Source of the DNA: Oscillospiraceae bacterium
Lineage (GTDB): Bacteria; Bacillota; Clostridia; Oscillospirales; Acutalibacteraceae
Assembly: GCA_015065685.1 (NCBI GenBank)
Contig: SVPU01000001.1
Coordinates: 62,001 to 126,000 of the forward strand
DNA length: 64,000 bases
Direction: 5' to 3'
Shown here: positions 25,291 through 33,671 of the stretch, one piece after another
How the letters are laid out: every line of letters begins with the position of its first letter
Position numbering within the stretch: position 1 is the stretch's first letter
Notes under the pieces: generated by a model
The model's database searches: none
Told to the model about the DNA's origin: nothing
The model's input: the letters and a program-made list of their open reading frames with translations, nothing else
Program-made: the position numbers and the translations under genes

Positions 25291-26016
25291 TTGTTTTTTG
25301 ATATACATACTCATATTTTGCCATTCATTGATGATGGCGCTTCCAGTGTGAAAGAATCTGTTGCTTTGCTCGAAAACTTAAAAGAACAAGGTATAACCGA
25401 TGTGATTTTAACTCCGCATTTTTATCCGCAGATTGATAATTTTGAGGAATTCAGGGAAGATATTAAAGAAACTTATAGCGAATTATTAAAAGCATATAAC
25501 GAGGATTTGCCTAATGTTTATTTAGGTTGTGAATTGTTTTATTTCAGCGGAATGGGAAATTCGGAATTGTTGGGCGAATTTTGTCTTAATAATTCGGCAC
25601 TTTTATTGCTTGAACTGACCGATGAAGTAATAGATAAAAAATTATTTGAAGACCTTGGGAAAATAAAAGAAAATTTCGGTATAACGCCAATTATTGCGCA
25701 TATTGAGCGGTATCATAAAGCAAAAAACTATAAAAAGTTGCTCAAGTTTGTTGAAGAAAATAAGTTGCCGATTCAAATAAACGCCACATCAGTGTTATTA
25801 CCCGCTTTTAAGCGTGTTATAAAGAAACTGCTTAGTGTTAATACGGTTTGTGTAATAGCGAGTGACAGTCACTCTGTTGAAACACGTCCTCCGTTTATCA
25901 AAAAGGCGCTTTTGAAACTTGGCGAAGATTATGGCGAGAACGTAGTTTCAAGGCTCAGGAACAATGCAGAATATTTATATAAAGAGATAGTTTTAAACGG
26001 TGAAGAAAATGCTTAA
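25291..26016 (+). CDS. cpsB: CpsB/CapC/YwqE-type PHP tyrosine phosphatase
   Basis: A manganese-dependent PHP-fold phosphatase that removes phosphate from the BY-kinase tyrosine cluster. The TTG start is chosen for the strong AGGAGGGG 6 bases upstream. The 241 residues show MFFDIHTHILPFIDDGA, VILTPHFYP, IIAHIERY and VIASDSHS metal-binding motifs. Together with the two upstream genes it forms the complete regulatory trio. The next gene overlaps its 3' end. Confidence 0.92.
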   Translation: MFFDIHTHILPFIDDGASSVKESVALLENLKEQGITDVILTPHFYPQIDNFEEFREDIKETYSELLKAYNEDLPNVYLGCELFYFSGMGNSELLGEFCLNNSALLLLELTDEVIDKKLFEDLGKIKENFGITPIIAHIERYHKAKNYKKLLKFVEENKLPIQINATSVLLPAFKRVIKKLLSVNTVCVIASDSHSVETRPPFIKKALLKLGEDYGENVVSRLRNNAEYLYKEIVLNGEENA

Positions 26017-26833
26017 AAGCAAAACTCTTAATGTTATTCGCCAAGGTGATTTGGTTTATATTCAGTTTCCAAAACTTGCAAGTTGCGGTGCGGTGAGACA
26101 CATTTTTTCCACCCGTCACGGTGGGGTGAGCACGGGGGACTGTGCTAAAATGAATCTTAGTTTTAATCATTTTGACTCTTTTGAGACAGTAATGAAAAAC
26201 TATGAAATTTTGTGTTCTGCGGTAGGTATAAACACAGAAAACTTGGTACTTAGCCAACAAACCCATACGAATAATGTGAAAACCGTAACTGCACAAGACA
26301 GGGGAACGGGCACAACCAAACCGTCTTTTTGCGATGTTGATGGTCTTATCACAAACGAATCGGGTGTGGCGCTTGTAACACAATATGCCGATTGCACGCC
26401 GCTTCTTTTTTGCGACCCTGTGAAAAGGGTTGTGGCAACCTCGCACGCGGGTTGGCGCGGAACGGTTAAACAAATAGGTAAAGCCACTGTGGAAAAAATG
26501 GTAAGTGAATTCGGTTGCGACCCGAAAGACATAATTGTTGCGATAGGACCTTGCATTAAAGAATGTTGTTATGAGGTGGATGACCCCGTTCACAGTGAGT
26601 TTTTAAAAATTCCGTTTTTTAATTTAAGTGAAATTTTCAAGGATAAAGGGAACGGGAAATATATGCTGAATCTCGTCGAGGCAAACCGACAGATTTTAAT
26701 AAACAGCGGAATATTGCCCGAAAATATTGATGCTTCTGATATTTGCACTTGTTGTAATCACGAGGACTTGCATTCTCACAGAGCAACGGCAGGAAAACGC
26801 GGAAATCTGGCGGCTATAATAGAATTGATATGA
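26000..26833 (+). CDS. pgeF: Purine nucleoside phosphorylase / multicopper-like protein (YfiH/YlmD family)
   Basis: The LACC1/YlmD family acts on purine nucleosides, and PgeF edits peptidoglycan precursors in some bacteria. The 277-residue protein has HIFSTRHGGVSTG, LSQQTHTNNV, VTQYADCTPLLF, SHAGWRGTV, GPCIKECCYEV and the terminal CTCCNHEDLHSHRATAGKRG; the zinc Cys/His residues are in place. GTG 26000 is used here, though ATG 26009 would also fit. It overlaps the phosphatase gene by 17 bases. Confidence 0.9.
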   Translation: MKKMLKSKTLNVIRQGDLVYIQFPKLASCGAVRHIFSTRHGGVSTGDCAKMNLSFNHFDSFETVMKNYEILCSAVGINTENLVLSQQTHTNNVKTVTAQDRGTGTTKPSFCDVDGLITNESGVALVTQYADCTPLLFCDPVKRVVATSHAGWRGTVKQIGKATVEKMVSEFGCDPKDIIVAIGPCIKECCYEVDDPVHSEFLKIPFFNLSEIFKDKGNGKYMLNLVEANRQILINSGILPENIDASDICTCCNHEDLHSHRATAGKRGNLAAIIELI

Positions 26834-26867
26834 AAAAGGACTGAGTTCTCTTAAAAGTTTTAAATAT

Positions 26868-27356
26868 TTATTTTTCAATATCGCATATTGGAAATTTGAA
26901 TATTGTTTTCTTCTTTTTTATTGCGTATTTGAGAACAATTTTTGTTCCGCTTTTTCTTTTTGGGGGAGAGTAATTTTCTCTGCAGTATACAACACAAAAT
27001 TGACTTTTGTCTATCATCTCATAATTCCTCTTAATATAAACTGATTTCGAAGTTTTTATTATCTCTTTTGGATAATATGTATCTTCGTAATATTCTAATA
27101 AATATGATTTATATTCATCGTTTATATATGGATATTCTGCCCGCACATAGATTCGTTTAATGTGCGGGTATTTTTGTTTTATTTTGGTTACTAATTCATA
27201 ACATAAATTATTGAATTGGCTTTTACTGCCAAAGAGAAATGTATCAACATTTTCTTTTGTGATTAAGTGTTCAATGGTTTTTAGTATTTCTGCTTTAAGT
27301 TCTTCGGTTTGCGTAAATTCTCTATGACCGAAAAAACAACAAGTATTTTTCATCAT
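26868..27356 (-). CDS. SLOG-family (DUF1273-like) protein
   Basis: A 162-residue protein with a Rossmann-like SLOG fold: TCCFFGHREF at the N-terminus, DTFLFGSKSQFNNL (the glycine/serine loop), KYPHIKRIYVRAEYPY, and RNYEMIDKSQFCVVYCRENY near the C-terminus. SLOG proteins bind nucleotide-derived ligands and include DprA, LOG and many predicted defence sensors; the specific ligand here is unknown. It runs divergently from the ribbon-helix-helix gene, with a palindrome between them. Low-GC codon choice fits a less ancient acquisition but is not proof. Confidence 0.82.
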   Translation of the reverse strand: MMKNTCCFFGHREFTQTEELKAEILKTIEHLITKENVDTFLFGSKSQFNNLCYELVTKIKQKYPHIKRIYVRAEYPYINDEYKSYLLEYYEDTYYPKEIIKTSKSVYIKRNYEMIDKSQFCVVYCRENYSPPKRKSGTKIVLKYAIKKKKTIFKFPICDIEK

Positions 27357-27423
27357 AATTTTCCTCTCAAAATAATGAATATACGGTATATCTATTTTTG
27401 ATATTATAACACATAATATATTT

Positions 27424-27450
27424 AAAATAAATATACAATATATTTATTTT
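27424..27450. promoter_or_regulatory. Palindromic operator-like site before the ribbon-helix-helix gene
   Basis: A perfect 12-bp inverted repeat, AAAATAAATATA and TATATTTATTTT, around a 3-base centre, ending directly at the GAGGTGG ribosome site. A second imperfect palindrome (ATATACGGTATAT) lies at about 27379-27391. This fits autoregulation by the ribbon-helix-helix protein. Confidence 0.55.
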
Positions 27451-27461
27451 GAGGTGGAATG

Positions 27462-27662
27462 ATGGCTATTAAGAGCGTTTCGATTAGAATTGAAGAAGAA
27501 ATGTTGAATAAAATCGCGTACATTGCGGATTATGAAGGAAGAAGTGTGAATAGTCAGGTGCTTGTTTTAATAAGAGAGAATATTAAAACTTTTGAGAATG
27601 AAAACGGCACTATTGACGGAAACATTATTCCTGCTTCAAATGTGAAACCTACCAGAAAGTGA
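27462..27662 (+). CDS. Ribbon-helix-helix (Arc/CopG-like) DNA-binding protein
   Basis: A 66-residue protein (ATG 27462; ATG 27459 also possible but too close to GAGGTGG). The N-terminal strand KSVSIRIEEEMLNKI and the helices AYIADYEGRSVNSQVLVLIREN make a complete ribbon-helix-helix domain (residues 1-44), followed by a short disordered polar tail. Such proteins act as dimeric repressors and often as antitoxins. No toxin frame sits beside it; its divergent partner is the SLOG protein. Confidence 0.8.
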   Translation: MAIKSVSIRIEEEMLNKIAYIADYEGRSVNSQVLVLIRENIKTFENENGTIDGNIIPASNVKPTRK

Positions 27663-27696
27663 AAAAATACCACTCGTGCTTGCGAGTGGTATTTTT
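27663..27696 (+). terminator. Intrinsic terminator after the ribbon-helix-helix gene
   Basis: Arms AAAAATACCACTCG and CGAGTGGTATTTTT around TGCTTG. The same stem recurs in the terminator of secA at 28136-28167. Confidence 0.85.
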
Positions 27697-28135
27697 GTTG
27701 TATAACGAAAACCGCGCGATAGTTGAGTGGTTTCGAGAAGACTTTTGCTGATAACTAACCCCACGGCAACGGTTGGCTCCACTTGTCAGGGGAGCTGTCA
27801 AAACCTTTGGTTTTGACTGAGGGGTAGTAAAATTATATCTGAGCACAAATTTACTGCATTGTCGCTCATGCCGCGACGGGCACGCCCTTTCTTGTGTGGG
27901 CGAAAAGAAAGGGCGGAAAGATTCGCCTTAGGGGGATTTTCGATTATCCCCCTTGTGTTGTCGGAAGTATAATTTGTGCGTAATTGCCTTTCAACAACCG
28001 CCTTCGGCTTCAATGAAAGGCAGACTGTACCGTTTTATAGTTTATCTGCCGACAACACTTCCCCCTCAACGACAAGGGCTCTGCCCTTGACCCGTTTACA
28101 GACAATCGGCATCGTTTAGAACATAATCCTAAAAT
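27697..28135. repeat. Non-coding island of nested inverted repeats (MITE-like)
   Basis: About 440 bases without a credible gene, between two terminators that share the stem ATACCACTCG/CGAGTGGTAT. Several perfect short inverted repeats are visible: GTCAAAACC/GGTTTTGAC (27797-27817), GCCCTTTCTT/AAGAAAGGGC (27884-27914), TGCCTTTCA/TGAAAGGCA (27985-28022) and GTGTTGTCGG/CCGACAACAC (27955-28058). The motif GGGGAGCTGTC...TGACTGAGGGG around 27790-27824 resembles a repeat that is frequent in gut Clostridia. It reads as one or more decayed miniature elements. Short open frames here are not conserved-looking. Confidence 0.6.
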
Positions 28136-28167
28136 AAAATACCACTCGCAGTAGCGAGTGGTATTTT
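28136..28167 (-). terminator. Terminator of secA
   Basis: A 14-bp perfect stem AAAATACCACTCGC/GCGAGTGGTATTTT with loop AGTA, 12 bases past the secA stop. On the minus strand it is followed by ATTTTA. Confidence 0.85.
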
Positions 28168-28178
28168 CAATTTCTAAG

Positions 28179-30908
28179 TTAATCAATATCTTTTCCGCAG
28201 CAGCGTTTATATTTTTTACCGCTTCCGCATGGGCAGAGCGCGTTTTTGCTAACAATACCTTTCCCTTTAACGGTTTGAGCCTTCTCGCCTGTGCCTGTTT
28301 CTTCGGCAACCTTTTCGCGCTTAACCTCTTCCTCGCGGCGCACTCTTACAGTGAGCACGAGCTTTGCGGTCTGCTCGCGGATTGTGTTGGTCATTGCTTC
28401 AAACATATCAAAACTGTCGTTACGGTATTCAACAACAGGGTCGTGCTGACCGTAAGCTCTAAGACCTATACCGTGGCGAAGCTGGTCCATAGCATCAATG
28501 TGGTCCATCCAGTTTGTATCAACGCTTCGAAGCAGCATAACGCGTTCAACCTCGCGCATTGTATCATAACCGAACTCGGCTTCGCGCCTATCGTAATTCT
28601 CGCGTGCCTTCTGCTTTAGCATTTCGGCAACCTCTTCTTTCGAGGTGTCAGCAAGTTCTCGTGTTGTGAAGTGCAAATCATCGGGAGTGGTTATCCAACC
28701 AAGGAAGTATTCTCTAAGACCGTTTAAATCCCAATTATCGTGCACGGCGCTGTCTGCAAGGTAAATATCACAATAAGCATCAACAGTTTCGTTAATCATC
28801 TTAAAGACAGTGTCTTTAAGTTCCTCACCGTTTAACACCTTGTTGCGTTGAGAGTAAATAAGCTCACGCTGTTTGTTCATAACATCATCATACTGCAAAA
28901 CATTTTTGCGTATAGCGAAGTTCATACCCTCTTTTTTCTTCTGAGCGCCCTCAATTGTTTTTGAAAGCATACCGCTTTCAAGCGGAATATTCTCTTCAAC
29001 CTTCAAGGTGTCCATAAGCATGGTGATTCTCTCGCCACCGAAGAGGCGCATAAGGTCATCCTCTAGGGATACGAAGAATTGGGTGTTACCGGGGTCGCCC
29101 TGACGACCTGCACGGCCACGCAACTGATTATCAATTCTTCGGGATTCGTGGCGCTCTGTACCAATAATACAAAGTCCGCCTACATTTCTCACAGCCTCTG
29201 CCTCTGGTGCAATTTCGGCCTTGAATTTATCATAATATTCTTTATATTTTTCTCTGGCAAAAATAATATCCTTATCATCAGTTTCGGCAAAGCCGGTTGC
29301 CTCGGTTATTATTTCTTCGCCGATGCCGTCATGTCGAAGCGCTGCCTTTGCGAGATACTCTGCATTACCTCCAAGCATAATGTCAGTACCGCGGCCTGCC
29401 ATATTAGTGGCAATAGTAACTGCACCGAGCTTACCTGCTTGGGCAATTATTTCGGCTTCCTTTTCGTGATGCTTTGCATTAAGCACATTGTGTTTAATAC
29501 CGCGCTTTTTAAGCATTGCCGAAAGAAGTTCGGATTTTTCAATGGTAACGGTGCCCACAAGCACGGGTTGGCCTTTTTGGTGGCACTGGGCAATTTTATC
29601 AATAACGGCATAAAATTTAGCTTTTTCGGTTTTATAAACCACATCGTTTTCATCAATTCTTGCGAGTGGCTTGTTTGTGGGAATTTCAATAACATCAAGG
29701 CGATAGATTTCTTGGAATTCGGCCTCCTCGGTCATAGCAGTACCGGTCATACCCGAAAGCTTTGAATAAAGACGGAAGAAATTCTGGAAGGTGATGTTAG
29801 CAAGTGTTTTTGATTCTTTTGCTACCTGCACACCCTCTTTTGCCTCAATTGCTTGATGAAGACCTTCATTATAACGTCTGCCATACATAAGACGGCCTGT
29901 GAATTCATCAACAATTATAACCTCACCATCTTTAACCACATAGTCAACATCGCGCTTCATAATACCGTATGCGCGGATAGCCTGGTTAATGTGGTGGGCA
30001 ATGGCAATGTTTTCGGTATCGTTAAGGTTTTCAATGTTGAAATAAGTTTCTGCGCGTTTCACGCCTTCGGGGGTGAGTGTTGCGGTTCTTGCCTTTTCAT
30101 CAACAACATAGTCGCCATCGTAATTGGTAACCTCATCGCTTGCCTTATCATCCATTTCCTTAACCTTAACCATTTTAAGCGAACGGGCAAAATTGTTGGC
30201 TCTAAGATACAGGTCGGTTGATTTATCGCTCTGTCCTGAAATGATAAGGGGAGTTCTCGCTTCATCAATAAGGATAGAGTCAACCTCGTCGACAATAGCA
30301 AAGTTGTGCTCTCTTTGAACCTTCTGCTCTTTATAAATAACCATATTATCACGCAAATAATCGAAACCGAGCTCGTTATTGGTGCAATATGTGATATCGG
30401 CATCGTAAGCCTCTTTTTTCTCATCGTGATTCATGCCGTGAATGATAAGACCAACCGAAAGCCCCATAAAGCGATAGAGCTTACCCATCCACTCAGAGTC
30501 GCGCTTGGCAAGATAATCGTTAACGGTTACAATATGAACACCTTTTCCTGAAAGACCGTTTAAATATGCAGGAAGAGTTGCCACAAGGGTTTTACCTTCA
30601 CCTGTTTTCATTTCGGCAATTCTGCCTTGGTGAAGAATAATACCACCGAGAATCTGAACGGGGAAGTGCTTCATACCAAGCACACGCCAGCTTGCTTCTC
30701 TTAAAGCGGCAAATGCCTCGGGCAAGATATCATCAAGCATTTCGCCGTTTGCTAAACGGTTTTTAAACAACACGGTTTTATTTTTAAGCTCATCATCAGA
30801 AAGAGCGGAGTATTCATTTTCTAACTCCAAAACCCTTTCTTTAAGATGGTTAATTCTTTTGATTTCCTTTTGGCTGTAATCGCCAAACAGTGCTCTGAGC
30901 AAACCCAT
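28179..30908 (-). CDS. secA: Preprotein translocase ATPase SecA
   Basis: Motor that pushes unfolded proteins through SecYEG. The 909 residues include MKTGEGKT (Walker A, about residue 105), [20 protein letters not shown], the [13 protein letters not shown] segment, [12 protein letters not shown] and [10 protein letters not shown] (motifs V-VI), the helical scaffold and a C-terminal zinc tail [13 protein letters not shown] that binds SecB/lipid or ribosome partners. The start at 30908 has a GAGGT site; a promoter lies about 75-100 bases upstream. No prfB gene is adjacent, unlike in Bacillus. Confidence 0.97.
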   Translation of the reverse strand: MGLLRALFGDYSQKEIKRINHLKERVLELENEYSALSDDELKNKTVLFKNRLANGEMLDDILPEAFAALREASWRVLGMKHFPVQILGGIILHQGRIAEMKTGEGKTLVATLPAYLNGLSGKGVHIVTVNDYLAKRDSEWMGKLYRFMGLSVGLIIHGMNHDEKKEAYDADITYCTNNELGFDYLRDNMVIYKEQKVQREHNFAIVDEVDSILIDEARTPLIISGQSDKSTDLYLRANNFARSLKMVKVKEMDDKASDEVTNYDGDYVVDEKARTATLTPEGVKRAETYFNIENLNDTENIAIAHHINQAIRAYGIMKRDVDYVVKDGEVIIVDEFTGRLMYGRRYNEGLHQAIEAKEGVQVAKESKTLANITFQNFFRLYSKLSGMTGTAMTEEAEFQEIYRLDVIEIPTNKPLARIDENDVVYKTEKAKFYAVIDKIAQCHQKGQPVLVGTVTIEKSELLSAMLKKRGIKHNVLNAKHHEKEAEIIAQAGKLGAVTIATNMAGRGTDIMLGGNAEYLAKAALRHDGIGEEIITEATGFAETDDKDIIFAREKYKEYYDKFKAEIAPEAEAVRNVGGLCIIGTERHESRRIDNQLRGRAGRQGDPGNTQFFVSLEDDLMRLFGGERITMLMDTLKVEENIPLESGMLSKTIEGAQKKKEGMNFAIRKNVLQYDDVMNKQRELIYSQRNKVLNGEELKDTVFKMINETVDAYCDIYLADSAVHDNWDLNGLREYFLGWITTPDDLHFTTRELADTSKEEVAEMLKQKARENYDRREAEFGYDTMREVERVMLLRSVDTNWMDHIDAMDQLRHGIGLRAYGQHDPVVEYRNDSFDMFEAMTNTIREQTAKLVLTVRVRREEEVKREKVAEETGTGEKAQTVKGKGIVSKNALCPCGSGKKYKRCCGKDID

Positions 30909-30981
30909 AAACTTACCTCACAAAATAATCTGTGTTTCATTGTAACACGAATTTGTTAACAAATATAGTACAATCTATATT

Positions 30982-31010
30982 ATTATACATTCTTTTAAGG
31001 GTTTTGTAAA
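30982..31010 (-). promoter_or_regulatory. Sigma-A promoter of secA
   Basis: On the minus strand TTTACA (31010-31005), a 17-base spacer and TATAAT (30987-30982). It abuts the pgcA terminator at 31016. Confidence 0.7.
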
Positions 31011-31015
31011 GAAAA

Positions 31016-31042
31016 AACGCGTTGCAGATTTTGCAACGCGTT
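31016..31042 (-). terminator. Terminator of the phosphoglucomutase gene
   Basis: An 11-bp perfect stem, AACGCGTTGCA with TGCAACGCGTT, 5-base loop, followed on the minus strand by TTTTTTC. Confidence 0.85.
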
Positions 31043-31047
31043 GCATT

Positions 31048-32757
31048 TTAAATTTCTAAGAGCTTTGTCGAACTTTCCACTAAAAGCTCCTTCTTTTTGT
31101 TGGCTTCAAAATGGGTGCTGCCAACAGCACAAACATAAATCTTGATTTTCGGCTCAGTTCCTGAGGGACGCACGATAAGTGAGCCGCCATCATCTAAGAA
31201 GAAGGATAAAACATTGGATTTGGGAAGAGTGATAGCTGTATCCTCGCCCTTTAGAATATCATTTGAAACAGAGGTTTCATAGTCGTTAAACTTGATAACC
31301 TTGCTGCCGCCGATTTCTTTTGGGCTGTTGCCGCGCAATTTATCCATAATGCTTCCAATTTTTTGCATACCGCTTTGACCTTCAAAGGTGAAGCTCTTTT
31401 GAACGGTGTAATAGAAGCCGTATTTTTCATAAATTCCGTTCAGCACATCCATAAGATTTTTGCCCTGTGCTTTATAAAATGCGGTCATTTCGCAAATGAG
31501 CATTGAAGCCACAACGGCATCCTTATCGCGTGCATAGCTGCCTGAAAGATAACCGTAGCTCTCTTCAAAGCCTAATATAAAACGGTTCTGTTCATTGCTT
31601 TCTTCAAGAATGGTTATTTGCTCGCCGATGAATTTAAAGCCTGTGAGAACATTAACGAGTGTGCAACCGTAATCATCAGCAATTTTTTGGCAAAGCTCGG
31701 TTGAAACAATGGTTTTAACCGCGAGCGGATTTTTGGGCAGAGTTTTATTTGCGGTGCGGCGCTCGAGAATAAAGTTGAGCAATAAAACACCAACATCGTT
31801 TCCTGTGAAAAGCTTATATTCACCGCCGACATTCACTGCAATTCCAACGCGGTCGCTATCGGGGTCGGTTGCAAGCAAAATATCTGCTTTGTTTGTTTTT
31901 GAAAGCTCTAGCGCACATTCGAAGGCTTGTTTGGTTTCAGGGTTGGGGTAGGGGCAGGTTGGGAAATTGCCATCGGGAAGTTCCTGCTCGGGAACAACTG
32001 CAAGGTCTTTAATACCAATTCGCTTTAAAATTTCACGAACGGGTTTATTACCTGCACCGTTGAGCGGCGTGTAAATCACTTTAAGCGCCGAAACATCAAA
32101 ATCAGGCTCAACGCGGGCAGCTTCCACATTTTTAAGATAAGCCTCAATAACGGCTTGGTCTATATATTCAATGCTTCCGTTTTCGAGCGCCTTATCAAAA
32201 TCGGTTGTTTTAACACCTGTGAAAATATCAACGCTTTGCATTATTGAAAGCACATATTCTGCGGCCTCAAGACCTAATTGACTGCCATCCGGACCGTATG
32301 CTTTATAGCCGTTATATTTAGCGGGGTTATGGCTTGCGGTAATAACCACACCTGCATCACATTTTAAATGTCTAACCGCAAAAGAAAGCATGGGTGTGGG
32401 CACCAATTCCTTGTATAAATAAACCTTTATTCCATTGGCGGCAAAGATTGAAGCGGCAGCCTTTGCAAAGGTATCTGATTTGATACGGCTGTCATAAGCA
32501 ATGGCAATTTTACCATTTTCGGTTACCGAATTAACATAAGCCGCAAGACCCTGTGAAGCCTGACCGACTGTATATATATTCATTCGGTTAGTGCCTGCAC
32601 CGATAACTCCTCTGAGTCCTGCAGTACCGAATTCGAGGTCTTTATAAAAAGCATCGGAAATAACGGCTTGGTTACCTTCCATTTGCTTTAATTCTTCAAT
32701 AAGGTCGGGGTCGCTCGTAGCATTTTTGCACCAAAGACGATATTTTTCTTTAATCAT
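31048..32757 (-). CDS. pgcA: Phospho-sugar mutase (phosphoglucomutase/phosphomannomutase)
   Basis: Interconverts glucose-1-phosphate and glucose-6-phosphate for cell-wall polymer and glycolipid precursors. The 569-residue protein has FGTAGLRGVIG near the N-terminus, the phosphoserine loop TASHNP (Ser142), the metal loop ATDPDSDRVG, GFEESYG for sugar binding and RPSGTEPKIKIY for phosphate binding. The length fits the PgcA-type family rather than GlmM. A GGAGGG site precedes the ATG. Confidence 0.94.
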   Translation of the reverse strand: MIKEKYRLWCKNATSDPDLIEELKQMEGNQAVISDAFYKDLEFGTAGLRGVIGAGTNRMNIYTVGQASQGLAAYVNSVTENGKIAIAYDSRIKSDTFAKAAASIFAANGIKVYLYKELVPTPMLSFAVRHLKCDAGVVITASHNPAKYNGYKAYGPDGSQLGLEAAEYVLSIMQSVDIFTGVKTTDFDKALENGSIEYIDQAVIEAYLKNVEAARVEPDFDVSALKVIYTPLNGAGNKPVREILKRIGIKDLAVVPEQELPDGNFPTCPYPNPETKQAFECALELSKTNKADILLATDPDSDRVGIAVNVGGEYKLFTGNDVGVLLLNFILERRTANKTLPKNPLAVKTIVSTELCQKIADDYGCTLVNVLTGFKFIGEQITILEESNEQNRFILGFEESYGYLSGSYARDKDAVVASMLICEMTAFYKAQGKNLMDVLNGIYEKYGFYYTVQKSFTFEGQSGMQKIGSIMDKLRGNSPKEIGGSKVIKFNDYETSVSNDILKGEDTAITLPKSNVLSFFLDDGGSLIVRPSGTEPKIKIYVCAVGSTHFEANKKKELLVESSTKLLEI

Positions 32758-32801
32758 ATTAACCCTCCAAGTTTGAATTTTAACAAATCCTTATTATAAT
32801 T

Positions 32802-32830
32802 ATGATAATTGTTTTTCGCAGTTTTGTCAA
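32802..32830 (-). promoter_or_regulatory. Sigma-A promoter of the phosphoglucomutase gene
   Basis: On the minus strand TTGACA (32830-32825), a 17-base spacer and TATCAT (32807-32802), about 45 bases before the start. Confidence 0.8.
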
Positions 32831-32869
32831 TATTAACAGTAAAATATATTGGGTTTTGTGCCTTTTTCC

Positions 32870-32902
32870 TATGTAATTTTGAAAAATAACCAAAATTACA
32901 TA
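32870..32902. repeat. Perfect 12-bp inverted repeat in the divergent promoter region
   Basis: TATGTAATTTTG (32870-32881) and CAAAATTACATA (32891-32902) around a 9-base centre, between the pgcA and sigma-factor promoters. It could be an operator or, with the T-run that follows, a weak terminator. Confidence 0.6.
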
Positions 32903-32919
32903 ATTACGGTTTTTTTGGC

Positions 32920-32948
32920 TTGACTTTTTAATTTATATAATGTATCAT
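32920..32948 (+). promoter_or_regulatory. Sigma-A promoter of the SigH-like factor gene
   Basis: TTGACT (32920-32925), a 17-base spacer and TATCAT (32943-32948), 39 bases before the ATG at 32988. It has the same -10 hexamer as the divergent promoter. Confidence 0.72.
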
Positions 32949-32987
32949 TGTTTTATAATTGTTGAGTAGTACTGTTTTTGGAGAAAA

Positions 32988-33551
32988 ATGTTAGAAAATT
33001 TTGTCGAAAATCACAAAAATATTCCTGATGAGGAAATTATTTCCTCAATCAAAGATGGCAATTTTGAGTTGCTTCAGGTTATCATTGCGCGGTATTATGG
33101 GGCAGTGAAATATTATGCGGAAAAATATTGCGAGCAGCAGCTGCACGAGGATGTTTTTCAAGAAGCAATATTAGCGCTTTATTCTGCTGTTAAAAACTAT
33201 GAGCCGCAAAAGGCTTCATTTAAAACATTCGCTCGCACATGTATAAAGCGTTCGGTTATAGCAACTCTCAAGGCGCAAAACAGAAAAAAGCAGATTCCCA
33301 ACAGTTTGATTTCTTCCATCGAAGAATTGGAATTAATTGACAATAACAGCCCCGAAAAAATTTTCTTTGAAAAAGAGAATTTTAAGAGCCTTACTGACAC
33401 AATTAAATTAGAGCTTTCATCCCTTGAATATGAGGTTTTGCAGCTCTACCTTTCGGGAGAAAGATATTTAGATATTGCGCACAGGCTTGAGATAACAGAA
33501 AAAAGTGTTGATAACGCCTTGGCGCGCATAAGAAAAAAATTAAAGCAATAA
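32988..33551 (+). CDS. sigH: SigH-like RNA polymerase sigma factor
   Basis: A 187-residue sigma-70 family factor with only regions 2 and 4. Region 2 reads DEEIISSIKDGNFELLQVIIARYY, then QQLHEDVFQEAILALYSAVKNYEP and SFKTFARTCIKRSVI, closely following SigH of endospore formers. Region 4 (SSLEYEVLQLYLSGERYLDIAHRLEI) ends in a helix-turn-helix and the basic tail NALARIRKKLK. It is shorter than Bacillus SigH (about 218), so either the early-sporulation SigH or a related ECF-like factor is possible. A weak TAGCCA-CT-TGGCTA hairpin follows the stop. Confidence 0.8.
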   Translation: MLENFVENHKNIPDEEIISSIKDGNFELLQVIIARYYGAVKYYAEKYCEQQLHEDVFQEAILALYSAVKNYEPQKASFKTFARTCIKRSVIATLKAQNRKKQIPNSLISSIEELELIDNNSPEKIFFEKENFKSLTDTIKLELSSLEYEVLQLYLSGERYLDIAHRLEITEKSVDNALARIRKKLKQ

Positions 33552-33575
33552 GTAGCCACTTGGCTATTTATATAT

Positions 33576-33638
33576 GCCCATGTAGCTTAAAGCAGAGCGT
33601 TGAAAAACAAAGATGTCGGTGCGAGTCCGTCCTGGGCT
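33576..33638 (+). ncRNA. tRNA-like sequence without a normal anticodon arm
   Basis: GCCCATG (33576-33582) pairs with CCTGGGC (33631-33637) in six of seven positions; the next bases TAGCTT...GAGC form a D-arm, and GTCGG-TGCGAGT-CCGTC forms a T-arm with one mismatch. Between D- and T-arms there are only 16 bases, about 7 too few for a normal anticodon arm plus variable loop, and the D-loop lacks GG. It is therefore a decayed tRNA gene or a tRNA-shaped RNA in the leader of the zinc-ribbon gene. Confidence 0.45.
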
Positions 33639-33671
33639 AAATTTAAAACAACTTTAGGAGAGGTAAAAGAA

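Noticed and set aside
26868..27662. SLOG/RHH pair considered as a classical toxin-antitoxin system.
   Set aside because: The genes are divergent rather than overlapping, and the SLOG protein has no toxin active-site motif that I recognise.
27649..28309. Several 65-100-codon open frames on the minus strand.
   Set aside because: They cross terminators and inverted repeats and extend into secA; no ribosome site or family-like residues.
28158..30551. Long open frames antisense to secA.
   Set aside because: Reverse-frame shadows of secA; their residues mirror SecA codons and show no independent motifs.
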